Source of the DNA: Microcystis viridis FACHB-1342
Lineage (GTDB): Bacteria > Cyanobacteriota > Cyanobacteriia > Cyanobacteriales > Microcystaceae
Direction of reading: 5' to 3'
DNA: 35,265 nucleotides
Assembly: GCF_014698335.1 (NCBI RefSeq)
Contig: NZ_JACJSV010000051.1
Coordinates: forward strand, 1 to 35,265
The notes beneath the pieces are model-generated. The model made no database searches. It had not been told where the DNA came from and saw nothing but the letters and a program-made list of their open reading frames with translations. The position numbers and the translations under genes are program-made. Below are positions 17,704 through 25,746 of this stretch, piece by piece; position 1 is the stretch's first letter; every line of letters begins with the position of its first letter.

Positions 17704-20700
17704 ATGTTTTTATTACTGCCGAAATTAAAATCCGATAGCGATGTCCGTCCCTCCGATCAAGCGGGAAAATGGGACGCGCAAGACTTTAAAACCTTTGGCG
17801 ATGTGGCCTCCAGTCTCGATTACAAATCCCCCGGCCAGGTAAAAAGTGTCAGTTCCGTCCCCACCATCTGGGCCCGTCCCCTGTCGATGCAAATGGCTCT
17901 TCACAACAAGGCCTATCCCATCCATCGGCAGATGCTCGACCAGTGGCAAGGAATGTTAGCGGCCTTGGCCCTTGCGGAAATGCGGCGTTTTCCCCTCTCG
18001 GCACAACTGCTAGAACTGGGCCAACTCCGCCATCAAGATCCCTTCGCCCGTGCCCTCTACGAACTGCGCCCCAATCCCCCCAGTAAAGCCCTTTATCTTC
18101 TAGAGGCAAAAAACCCGTGGGAAGATGTCTACGTCTTTTTATGGGATGGGAAATCGGTGGGAATGTCTTCCCCCAGTACGATCGTCGTTCCCTCCGAAGC
18201 CGGCAAGTGGGAAAATCTGCCCTGGTGGAATCGGCAGACCCGTTGTTTGGAAGCGCCGCAAGGTTATCTCAATGCCAGTGAAAAAGCATTGCTCTGGCGT
18301 TGGCTGGAGAACCTCAATAACGAGTTAAATCGCTATACTGGGGACGCGATCGCCCAGAATACCATGCGGGGTCTGTTAGCGGAATTTCAGAATAGCTTGG
18401 GGGGGCAACCGGAACAACGGCTGAGTTTAAGTAATAATCCCCAATTTTTCGGCGTTCCTCTCAATCGAGGCCTTTTAAACGCCCTCAATCGTCCCGTCAA
18501 AGCCGAACCGAAAGAATCCTGCGTGCGGGTCGTGGCCAGCGAGAATAAGCGCGGCCTCGTTCCCCCTCTCCTGATTATCGATCCAGAAATCGCTCGCTCG
18601 TGGGATCGATCGCCCCAAGATATCTGGATCTATCAGGATCAAACCCTCGCCTCTCCATCTATCCTCAAGGATTTACAGACTGGGAAAATCCTCTGGAAAG
18701 ATATCCGGTGGATCGAGTCCAAGGATCTATTTACCCCGGAATTTCACTTTATCGATATGGAAGATGCCCTACCAGGGGGGTTTTTGCCGGATAACACTCC
18801 GTCGATCGTGTTCAAAGGACAGGAAATCACCCCTCTCCTGCCCCTCAACCCGATCCTCCTGGACTACTTTACCCCCGAAGAGTTACTGCGGAAGCTCCAG
18901 TTCAGTACGCTCAACGGGAGTGAGGGGCCAGTTCTGCGGGTATCCCTAGACCTGCCCCTATCGGGCATGAACAATGACGAGAGAAATCCCCAGAATTATC
19001 GGGTGTTTAAAGACTATCCCATCAAGGAAGACAACGCCCTGACCCAAGTTCCGGTTTTAGAGATCTGGCCGAACTTCCGGGCCCAGGGTTGGAAGGAATA
19101 TTACGCCTTTTACTACGATCTGGAATTTCTCGGTTCCTCGAATCCGCTTGATCGCACTTTTCAGGTGAATTTGCCCGGCGCCAAAGAACCGCATATTTTC
19201 CAAGATGGCAAGGGTTCCTATCAACTCACCCGACTAGAGGAGTATCCCTCCTGTATCGAATGTCGGGATCGATCGAAAAACTTCCTCGGCCTAATCCTGC
19301 TGAAAACGCCGGCATCGATCGCTCTGGAGGGTTCCTGGAAAGTGGGGGTCGATTTTGGGACATCTTTTACCAATATCTACGTCAATCGCCGGGGAATAAC
19401 CGAACCGCTTCCCTTAGAAAGTCTGCATCTCAAAGTGACGGAGGTACTGTCCGATACTCGACTGCCCACCCTGTTCGAGTATTTCGTTCCCGAAAACTTC
19501 ATTCCCCCAGAGAAACCGTTACCCCTCAGTAGCGTGTTAACCACCCGAAAGGCGAATAACGTAGCGAAAGAACGCCCGATCTACGACGGTCGGATCTATA
19601 TTCCCGATCGCGCGAGATTTAACCCCCAAGAGGGCTGGATCGAAACCGATCTCAAATGGACGAATATCACCATCAATCGGCTTTTTCTCAAGCATTTAGC
19701 CCTTCATGTCACAGCCCTCGCAGCCAAAAACGGCATCCAACAAATCCAGTGGTCTCTCTCCTATCCTTCCGCTTTCTCCCGCGCCGATAGAATCCGCTAC
19801 GCACGCAACTGGCAGGATTTAACCGAGGAGTTGCAGGCAAAAACCGGGATCAGCCAAATTTGCCCGCAACAGGATAATCTCACCTATTTCCGCACGGAAA
19901 GTGTGGCAACGGCCCAGTATTTCGCCGATCAGGAGGGTCACAACCTCGTCAATAGCACCTGTATCGACATGGGGGGAGGAACCTCGGATATCTCCATCTG
20001 GGAGGCCGACACCGATCGCTTCCAACTGGTGCATCAATGCTCGGTACAATTAGCCGGGCGACATCTGTTCTCCCAATTCTTGGAACTCAATCCCGGATTT
20101 CTCGTCGAGAAGTTTGGGGTAAACACGAGCGAATGGCAGGGATTGAAAGAGGGAAACTTCCACGCCAAGCTAGATGTCCTACTCCGCCTCGAAAGCGAGA
20201 ACTGGCTCAAGAAAAGAGACTTTCTCGAAGAAGATCCCCAATTCCAGGGTTTACTCCGACTGATGGCGATCGGTACGGCGGGACTATACTACTATGTGGG
20301 GATTCTGTTACAGGTTCTCTACGAAAAAGACCGCTACAGCCGACCGGAAATCACCCCCGTGTACATCGGTGGCAACGGTTCGCGCCTGTTGAACTGGCTG
20401 GCGATTGGCGGACGGTTCGATCGTCACGCTGAAGTTAACGAACTTTTCAGTCGGATGCTGAGTAAGGCCTCCGGTTTCCCGGACACCAACGAGATCACCC
20501 GATTAAGCACCCGTCCCAAGGATGAAGTCGCCTGTGGTCTGGTACTAGACCGAACTCCCCTAGGAGGAATTATCAGCAAAAAACCGGAACCGGTAATCGC
20601 CGGGGAGGATTGCGAGGTGAACGGTCAAAAAATTACGTGGAAAGACTATCTGGAGTTGGAAGGCAATATCACCGGCTTCGATATGCCCCAACTCCAGGAA

Positions 20701-20958
20701 GTTCCCGCTTTTCTAAACGAGTTCAACACCGCAGTGAAAGAGATCGACATTCAGGGACTTAAACCCATGCCCGCTTTTAAAAATGGCGAACTGGAGTCTA
20801 GTTACAAAGATCGTCTCTGGCGTGAAGTCCATAAAGAACTGAGAACGAATCTCGTTCACATTCGGGGAGATTCAGAAAACATCCGCGTCGAGCCACCTTT
20901 TATCCTAGGATTAAAGGCACTCCTCCGCGTTTTAGGCAAGGAGTGGGCTGGCAAATAA
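17704..20958 (+). CDS. Large protein with C-terminal actin/Hsp70-fold ATPase, SrfB-like layout
   Basis: The 1084-residue protein has an unrecognised N-terminal half (1-540) rich in Trp, Pro and beta-prone segments, then an actin/Hsp70-type ATPase. Phosphate-1 is VGVDFGTSFTN with D550-S554, phosphate-2 is IDMGGGTSDISIW with D755, and the adenosine motif is VYIGGNGSRLLNWL at 886-899, in the right order and spacing. A helical region WSLSYPSAFSRADRIRYARN precedes phosphate-2. A long non-ATPase N-terminus in front of an Hsp70-like core resembles the virulence-linked SrfB family, but I cannot prove that family by eye. No signal peptide or membrane span is seen. Directly downstream of the tubulin-like gene; it may remodel or gate the GTPases encoded after it. 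Confidence 0.8.
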   Translation: MFLLLPKLKSDSDVRPSDQAGKWDAQDFKTFGDVASSLDYKSPGQVKSVSSVPTIWARPLSMQMALHNKAYPIHRQMLDQWQGMLAALALAEMRRFPLSAQLLELGQLRHQDPFARALYELRPNPPSKALYLLEAKNPWEDVYVFLWDGKSVGMSSPSTIVVPSEAGKWENLPWWNRQTRCLEAPQGYLNASEKALLWRWLENLNNELNRYTGDAIAQNTMRGLLAEFQNSLGGQPEQRLSLSNNPQFFGVPLNRGLLNALNRPVKAEPKESCVRVVASENKRGLVPPLLIIDPEIARSWDRSPQDIWIYQDQTLASPSILKDLQTGKILWKDIRWIESKDLFTPEFHFIDMEDALPGGFLPDNTPSIVFKGQEITPLLPLNPILLDYFTPEELLRKLQFSTLNGSEGPVLRVSLDLPLSGMNNDERNPQNYRVFKDYPIKEDNALTQVPVLEIWPNFRAQGWKEYYAFYYDLEFLGSSNPLDRTFQVNLPGAKEPHIFQDGKGSYQLTRLEEYPSCIECRDRSKNFLGLILLKTPASIALEGSWKVGVDFGTSFTNIYVNRRGITEPLPLESLHLKVTEVLSDTRLPTLFEYFVPENFIPPEKPLPLSSVLTTRKANNVAKERPIYDGRIYIPDRARFNPQEGWIETDLKWTNITINRLFLKHLALHVTALAAKNGIQQIQWSLSYPSAFSRADRIRYARNWQDLTEELQAKTGISQICPQQDNLTYFRTESVATAQYFADQEGHNLVNSTCIDMGGGTSDISIWEADTDRFQLVHQCSVQLAGRHLFSQFLELNPGFLVEKFGVNTSEWQGLKEGNFHAKLDVLLRLESENWLKKRDFLEEDPQFQGLLRLMAIGTAGLYYYVGILLQVLYEKDRYSRPEITPVYIGGNGSRLLNWLAIGGRFDRHAEVNELFSRMLSKASGFPDTNEITRLSTRPKDEVACGLVLDRTPLGGIISKKPEPVIAGEDCEVNGQKITWKDYLELEGNITGFDMPQLQEVPAFLNEFNTAVKEIDIQGLKPMPAFKNGELESSYKDRLWREVHKELRTNLVHIRGDSENIRVEPPFILGLKALLRVLGKEWAGK

Positions 20959-20969
20959 CGGCTAACCAG

Positions 20970-21031
20970 AGGGGAAGTAGGAAAAATACCGGCGAGGTCT
21001 TTTCTACTCCCCTTAGCAAAAAGTCTAAGGG
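20970..21031 (+). promoter_or_regulatory. Two overlapping RNA hairpins that could mask a ribosome-binding site
   Basis: An outer imperfect stem (AGGGGAAGTAGGAAAA at 20970-20985 with TTTTCTACTCCCCT at 21000-21013, two bulges) overlaps a second stem (CCCTTAG at 21010-21016 with CTAAGGG at 21025-21031, 8-base loop). The right arm of the second stem contains part of the Shine-Dalgarno AAGGGAG of the next gene. The stems share 21010-21013, so they exclude each other. This could tune the ratio of the ATPase to the coiled-coil proteins; it is inference from base pairing alone. Confidence 0.45.
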
Positions 21032-21037
21032 AGAACG

Positions 21038-21964
21038 ATGATGTCTAATTGTCCAGTTTGTGATGCTATATATAACGAAGGGCAAGAGAGTTGTACGGTA
21101 TGTAACTGGCCTCTGAATAATGACTCTCAAAAAATTATTATCTGGGCGAAAGGTATTTGGGAAGAGAGAAGTAGTATTAAAGATAAATATAACAAGCGCA
21201 AGACAAAAGATGAAGAGTCTTTAGTGGATGAAATCAAAAGGGATTTGATCGACCCTTTGCAAGCCGAGCTTATGGATTTGAAAAACTCCTTACAAGAAAA
21301 GTTACAAACCATACATTTAGAGCGAGATAGAACTCTAAAAGAACAACTAGAATCAATCAATAGTAATATTAAAAATATCGAGCAAAATCAAGAACAGTTA
21401 GCTACAAAAAATCAAGAAAACTTTTCTCGATCTCAAGAAGAAATTGAAAAAATTAGCAATAGAGTAGGAGATTTAGAAAACAATATTCGAGTGAACGAAC
21501 GTGCCAATCGAAAAATGGTTTCTAACCAATCCTCATATCCTTCTGAAACAAGCGTTTCCTATCCAGAACTTTCGCCACAAACTCAGAACCCGATTAGCCT
21601 AGAAGAATCGAATCTAGCGAAAAGATATAACCGCGATCGAGATGCTTTTTCCCAACAGGCAATCAACGTCACCGCCACCGAAGAAAGCTTGACAAAACTA
21701 AGAATCGGTAGTTCCTCGCGGGTAATCTTCGAGAAAAATCGTCGCGGCAATTATTCGATCATCAAAGAAAACGGCACAGAATATTTAGTACCGAGTAACA
21801 ACCTCAGACTGAACCAACACAACTACAAAGCGATCGAAGACTTTTTCGACTGTAAAAATCTTCAGCTAGAGGGTAACTTTGAACTTCTCAAACCCGCTAG
21901 AGTTTCCGCTTTACCCGGAGGGGAAACCTGGCAGTTAGAGGAACGCGGCATCCTACAATTCTGA
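21038..21964 (+). CDS. Zinc-ribbon coiled-coil protein with shared C-terminal domain
   Basis: The 308-residue protein has three parts. A zinc ribbon has CPVC (5-8) and CTVC (19-22). A long charged coiled coil spans about 40-150, ending in the motif RVNERANRKMVSN. A C-terminal domain of 97 residues (212-308) has the landmarks GNYSIIKENGTEYLVPS, LRLNQHNYKAIEDFFDC, LLKPARV, and a terminal block ETWQLEERGILQF. The same domain occurs once in the next gene and twice in the one after. I recognise no named family for it. There is no signal peptide, so it is cytoplasmic. Start: ATG 21038 or 21041 behind AAGGGAG, which lies in a hairpin. Base composition is more AT-rich than in the two preceding genes. 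Confidence 0.75.
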   Translation: MMSNCPVCDAIYNEGQESCTVCNWPLNNDSQKIIIWAKGIWEERSSIKDKYNKRKTKDEESLVDEIKRDLIDPLQAELMDLKNSLQEKLQTIHLERDRTLKEQLESINSNIKNIEQNQEQLATKNQENFSRSQEEIEKISNRVGDLENNIRVNERANRKMVSNQSSYPSETSVSYPELSPQTQNPISLEESNLAKRYNRDRDAFSQQAINVTATEESLTKLRIGSSSRVIFEKNRRGNYSIIKENGTEYLVPSNNLRLNQHNYKAIEDFFDCKNLQLEGNFELLKPARVSALPGGETWQLEERGILQF

Positions 21965-21985
21965 TATATAAAATCGGTGAATCCT

Positions 21986-23545
21986 ATGAAAAAAATCAGC
22001 TATGCTAAATTGGCTCTATCCCTGCTCCTCGTTTCTACTGTCCTCGTCGGATGCGGGAAGGGGACTGATCCCCAAAAAGAGCAAACCTCTCAAACCTCCT
22101 CGGCAACCGTCGAGAAATCTCCTCAATTACAGAGCGATATCGATAAAGCTTTCGATGAGTTAAAAAAAGAACAGCAAAAGTTTCTCGATGCCCTCAAGGG
22201 AGCGATTACGATTACTGACAAGAAAAAGCTGGAAATTATTAAGAGCGATGCGGTTAGTACAAAGATAGAAAATTTACAGACAAAAATAAAAGAGTATCGC
22301 AAAAATCAGCTACCGAAGCTAAAAGAAGAAGAAAGAGCATCCATTGAGAAAATTTTGGGTGACATCGATAGCTCTTTAGAGGAAATCTCTCAAAAGGTAA
22401 TCAATCCTTTTAAGACAGGATTGACAAGAGATGCAATTGAAAATGTTCAGAAACAATTAGATTTTTTTACAAGAAGAGATATCTCCCAAGATAATTATGG
22501 TAACTTTGGAGATACTACCGTCGGGGAAATTACAAAATTTCTCCAAGATAAACAGAAGTCACTAGAAGATAATATTAAACAATTAAAATCTCCCATCGAT
22601 CCAGAAATACAAAAATTATCTAATCGAATAGCACAGTTAGAAAAAGAAAAAACCTCTTCTAATACCACTTTTCTCGTTGCTATATTAGCATTATTAGCGA
22701 GCGTAATTTCTTTGCTAAGATCCCGCAAAAGATCGAGTAGAAGCTCTTCTATAGGACAACCATCACCCAATAGACATGAGCCTACGAATAAGCGCTTTTC
22801 TAGATTCAATTTTTGGAGTAAAGAAACAAACCCTAAAGGAGATGGAGACGGGGAATCTCCAGAGAACTCGTCCGCTTCAGTTGCTTCTCAAAATTTGAGT
22901 ACAAATGAAACTCAACTTTATTATAAAATTTATGAACGAGTTTACAACGATATTTACAAAAAACTCTCTAAAGAGATAAAAGATATCGAGCGAAAAATTA
23001 CACAAGAAAACCGTATAATTAATGATAGAATTGCCGATTTAGAATTAGAAAAACACAATCGGAAAACCAAAGATACAAAAGTTCGGGAACAAAAAGAACC
23101 AACTGGCATAACCACTTTGAACCCTTCTGCACCACCCGCGAGCCAGACTTACCAGAGTACAGCACCTTCAGTATCTAGCTCTTCCCACTCCCTAGTAGGA
23201 GATAATTATTATCGAGATGCTCGTTCCTCATCCCCGATCGAAGTATCTCCTACAGAAGAAAGCCTAGCGAATCGTCGAATGGGAGGGAGCGAACCAATTG
23301 TACTAGAAAATAAGCGCCGGGGTTACTATGAGGTGTACCTCGACGGTAACTATCATTGTTTGGTACCTAGCCAGAATTTTAGAATCAACCAGAATAACTA
23401 TAAAAGCGTTGAGGATCTATTCGAGTGCCAGAACTACGATCCGAATTATTCCGATAGCTATACCGTCATCCGTCCTGCGGTAGTCTATCCCCTAGCGGGT
23501 GGGCAAACTTGGCAGTTACAACAGCGAGGAGTTTTACGTTTTTAG
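21986..23545 (+). CDS. Lipoprotein with internal membrane span and shared C-terminal domain
   Basis: The 519-residue protein starts at ATG 21986 (a GTG at 21977 is less likely) with a lipoprotein signal, hydrophobic core then VLVGC. A periplasmic coiled-coil segment of about 200 residues follows. A second hydrophobic span, FLVAILALLASVISLL (around 230-246), is followed by the very basic RSRKRSSRSS. By the positive-inside rule the lipidated N-terminus and coiled coil are outside and the rest is in the cytoplasm. The cytoplasmic part has another coiled coil and ends in the shared domain (GYYEVYLDGNYHCLVPS ... TWQLQQRGVLRF). The layout is that of a transmembrane sensor. The last 651 bases are almost a copy of the end of the next gene. 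Confidence 0.75.
   Translation: MKKISYAKLALSLLLVSTVLVGCGKGTDPQKEQTSQTSSATVEKSPQLQSDIDKAFDELKKEQQKFLDALKGAITITDKKKLEIIKSDAVSTKIENLQTKIKEYRKNQLPKLKEEERASIEKILGDIDSSLEEISQKVINPFKTGLTRDAIENVQKQLDFFTRRDISQDNYGNFGDTTVGEITKFLQDKQKSLEDNIKQLKSPIDPEIQKLSNRIAQLEKEKTSSNTTFLVAILALLASVISLLRSRKRSSRSSSIGQPSPNRHEPTNKRFSRFNFWSKETNPKGDGDGESPENSSASVASQNLSTNETQLYYKIYERVYNDIYKKLSKEIKDIERKITQENRIINDRIADLELEKHNRKTKDTKVREQKEPTGITTLNPSAPPASQTYQSTAPSVSSSSHSLVGDNYYRDARSSSPIEVSPTEESLANRRMGGSEPIVLENKRRGYYEVYLDGNYHCLVPSQNFRINQNNYKSVEDLFECQNYDPNYSDSYTVIRPAVVYPLAGGQTWQLQQRGVLRF
22895..23545 (+). repeat. 3' paralogous segment, first copy
   Basis: From TTGAGTACAAATGAAACTCA to the stop region, this segment is highly similar at nucleotide level to 24338-24946 in the next gene. 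The main difference is a 42-base (14-codon) block near 23192-23235, absent from the other copy. Near-identity over the terminal domain suggests recent duplication or gene conversion. Confidence 0.8.
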
Positions 23546-23569
23546 TGCGCTAGAGTACGATGAGGAGTG

Positions 23570-24946
23570 ATGAGAGAAGTTATCCAGATGACGAAACTAA
23601 ATTTTGCGATCGCCGAAATCGTGGATATTTATAATTTCCTACCCAAAGTTCTGGCCCCGAAAGTGGTCAAAGTTGCGGTTCATCCTTCTCAATCTAATAG
23701 GGACAGGCCATCTCTAGCCGAACAGAAAAACGGGAACTATTGGATAGTCCTAGTCGAGGCTAATTACTGGCTACTGCCCCAAAGCGGCCTACGCATCAAT
23801 CAATTTAATCTAGCCACCGTTAAATCTCTATTCGACTGTCAAGGATACGAACTTTCTGAACACGGGGATTTTGTATTACTAGAGGCCGCTCAGGTGTCGG
23901 GAATGCCAAACGGGACAGAGTGGAGACTAGAGAAAAAAGGAGTAATCAACTTTGATCCTAACTATCCCGCAGACGAATTGCGATCGCAACAAAAGCAAGC
24001 GCAACAGGAGATCGATCGTCTTCAGTCCGAGTTAGAGGAGAGCAAAAGGAGAAATCAACGATTAAACGCTCAACTAGCCGAATTAGCCTACGATACATTA
24101 CAAAAGATCCGCGCTGATTTAGTCACCAGAGATGAGTTTATCGAACAAAGTCACAAGCTAAATACCTTAGAAGAATATCTAAACAATGCCTTTGATAACT
24201 TAGACGAAGCCTTTGATAACTTAGACGAAATTCAAGTTAAGTTAGAAGATTTAGAAACCAATATTCGAGCGAACGAACGTGCCAATCGAAAAATGGTTTC
24301 TAACCCATCATCTGGTTCTCAAGTTAATTCTCTAAGTTTGAGTACAAATGAAACTCAACTTTATGACAAAGCTTACGATCAAACTTATCAAGAGATTGAT
24401 AAAAAATTCCCTGGAAAGTTTAAAGATGTCGAGCGAACAATTAGACAAGAAAACCGTATAATTAATGATAGAATTGCTGATTTAGAATTAGAAAAACACA
24501 ATCTGAAAACCAAAGATACGAAAGTTCAGGAACAAAAAGAACCAACTGGTATAACTACTTTGAAACCTTCTGAACCACCTGCGAGCCAGACTTACCAGAG
24601 TACAGCACCTTCAGTATCTAGCTCTTCCCACTCCCCGATCGAAGTATCTCCTACAGAAGGAAGCCTAGCGAATCGCGAGATGGGAGGGACCGATCCAATT
24701 GTACTAAAAAATAAGCGCCGGGGTTACTATGAGGTGTACCTCAACGGTAACTATCATTGTTTGGTACCTAGCCAAAATTTTAAAATCAACCAGAATAACT
24801 ATAAAAGTGTTGAACATTTATTCGAGTGCCAGAACTACGATCCGAATTATTCCGATAGCTATACCGTCATCCGTCCTGCGGTAGTCTATCCCCTAGCGGG
24901 TGGGCAAGCTTGGCAGTTACAACAGCGAGGAGTTTTACGGTTTTAG
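23570..24946 (+). CDS. Coiled-coil protein with two copies of the shared domain
   Basis: About 458 residues from ATG 23570 (GTG at 23567 and ATG at 23588 are alternatives). The first copy of the shared domain is N-terminal (GNYWIVLVEANYWLLPQSGL, then NQFNLATVKSLFDCQG, and EWRLEKKGVINF). It is followed by a Gln/Glu/Arg-rich coiled coil, a 21-base in-frame duplication (AFDNLDE twice), and the segment RANERANRKMVSN also present in the zinc-ribbon protein. It ends in a second copy of the domain nearly identical to that of the preceding lipoprotein. No signal peptide or membrane span is seen. A double-headed cytoplasmic adaptor linking the other two proteins is a reasonable guess. Its mosaic of pieces from both neighbours points to recombination. 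Confidence 0.75.
   Translation: MREVIQMTKLNFAIAEIVDIYNFLPKVLAPKVVKVAVHPSQSNRDRPSLAEQKNGNYWIVLVEANYWLLPQSGLRINQFNLATVKSLFDCQGYELSEHGDFVLLEAAQVSGMPNGTEWRLEKKGVINFDPNYPADELRSQQKQAQQEIDRLQSELEESKRRNQRLNAQLAELAYDTLQKIRADLVTRDEFIEQSHKLNTLEEYLNNAFDNLDEAFDNLDEIQVKLEDLETNIRANERANRKMVSNPSSGSQVNSLSLSTNETQLYDKAYDQTYQEIDKKFPGKFKDVERTIRQENRIINDRIADLELEKHNLKTKDTKVQEQKEPTGITTLKPSEPPASQTYQSTAPSVSSSSHSPIEVSPTEGSLANREMGGTDPIVLKNKRRGYYEVYLNGNYHCLVPSQNFKINQNNYKSVEHLFECQNYDPNYSDSYTVIRPAVVYPLAGGQAWQLQQRGVLRF
24188..24229 (+). repeat. Perfect 21-bp in-frame tandem duplication
   Basis: GCCTTTGATAACTTAGACGA plus A occurs at 24188-24208 and 24209-24229, adding seven residues (AFDNLDE) to the coiled coil. The identity is complete, so the duplication is young or still changing in copy number. 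Confidence 0.85.
24338..24946 (+). repeat. 3' paralogous segment, second copy
   Basis: This is the partner of 22895-23545 and carries the same linker and terminal domain, minus a 14-codon block. The two copies differ by scattered substitutions, for example GGTDPIVLKN against GGSEPIVLEN in the protein. Confidence 0.8.
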
Positions 24947-24987
24947 CTCATCTGACTATTTAGCAATCAACAACGAAAAATTTCCCC

Positions 24988-25746
24988 ATGAACGTAATCA
25001 TTATTGGCAATAAAAGTGTTGGTAAGACCAGTATGGTCATTACCCTATCGAAAGGAACCGAAAATGTTAAAGTGATCCCTTCTGGCCCTGGAGGTAAAAT
25101 CGCTACACTGTCCAATGATAGCATTGAAAAACTAGCGGGAACTTCTCAAAAAGAAGAAGAACCTCTCCTGCTGAGAATTAACCTTCCTTCCGGTTTGGAA
25201 AGAGAGGTGAGAGTTCAGTGGATTGATACCCCTGGGGAAGCCTGGTCTAAACCCGCGTGGCAACAAAGCAACCCAGAAAAATATCAAGATCTGGTACACA
25301 CTCTCGGTCAAAGTCAAGCGGTTTTACTCCTGCTGCCTCCCTATCGATATCGAATTCGAACTCAAGAAATAGAAGATACTCCCGAATTTGAGGAAATTCT
25401 CGACCCGGAGACCTGGAAAAAACAACTCAAGGAACGTCTCACCCTCTTGCGATCGCACTGTCCCAGCGTACAACATATTTTAATCTCTATCCATAAAGCC
25501 GATCTATTTCACAACCTAGAGGAGGAAAAAAACACCTGGCAATACAACACCAACGCTTCCTTTCTCTGGGGGAAACACGACGATCATATCCGAGAGACCT
25601 ATTTTTCCCTAGCCGATGATATAATCCGCGAACATAACTCCCAACCTCCCTACCTCAATCCAAAATTTTTCGTCACCAGCATTCACCATCCCACTCTACT
25701 AGAATTACCCTGGGTCTATTTAGGAGCTTATTTCGCCAATGCCTAA
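24988..25746 (+). CDS. Small P-loop GTPase, first of three
   Basis: A 252-residue GTPase-like protein. G1 is GNKSVGKTS at 7-15, G3 is WIDTPGE at 78-84, and the G4 position reads ISIHKADL (167-173), where the Asn of NKxD is His but the Asp is kept. This suggests guanine specificity may be altered or retained through the Asp only. VTSIHHP near the C-terminus could serve as G5. No membrane anchor is present. The gene overlaps the next by 8 bases (the ATGCCTAA at 25739-25746), so translation is coupled. Together with the two larger relatives that follow, it probably forms the switch of the system. Confidence 0.75.
   Translation: MNVIIIGNKSVGKTSMVITLSKGTENVKVIPSGPGGKIATLSNDSIEKLAGTSQKEEEPLLLRINLPSGLEREVRVQWIDTPGEAWSKPAWQQSNPEKYQDLVHTLGQSQAVLLLLPPYRYRIRTQEIEDTPEFEEILDPETWKKQLKERLTLLRSHCPSVQHILISIHKADLFHNLEEEKNTWQYNTNASFLWGKHDDHIRETYFSLADDIIREHNSQPPYLNPKFFVTSIHHPTLLELPWVYLGAYFANA

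Noticed and set aside
20037-20432. 131-codon open frame inside the actin-like gene
   Set aside because: It is in another frame of a gene with clear motifs on both sides; the Arg/Gly/Pro-rich product is typical of an out-of-frame shadow.
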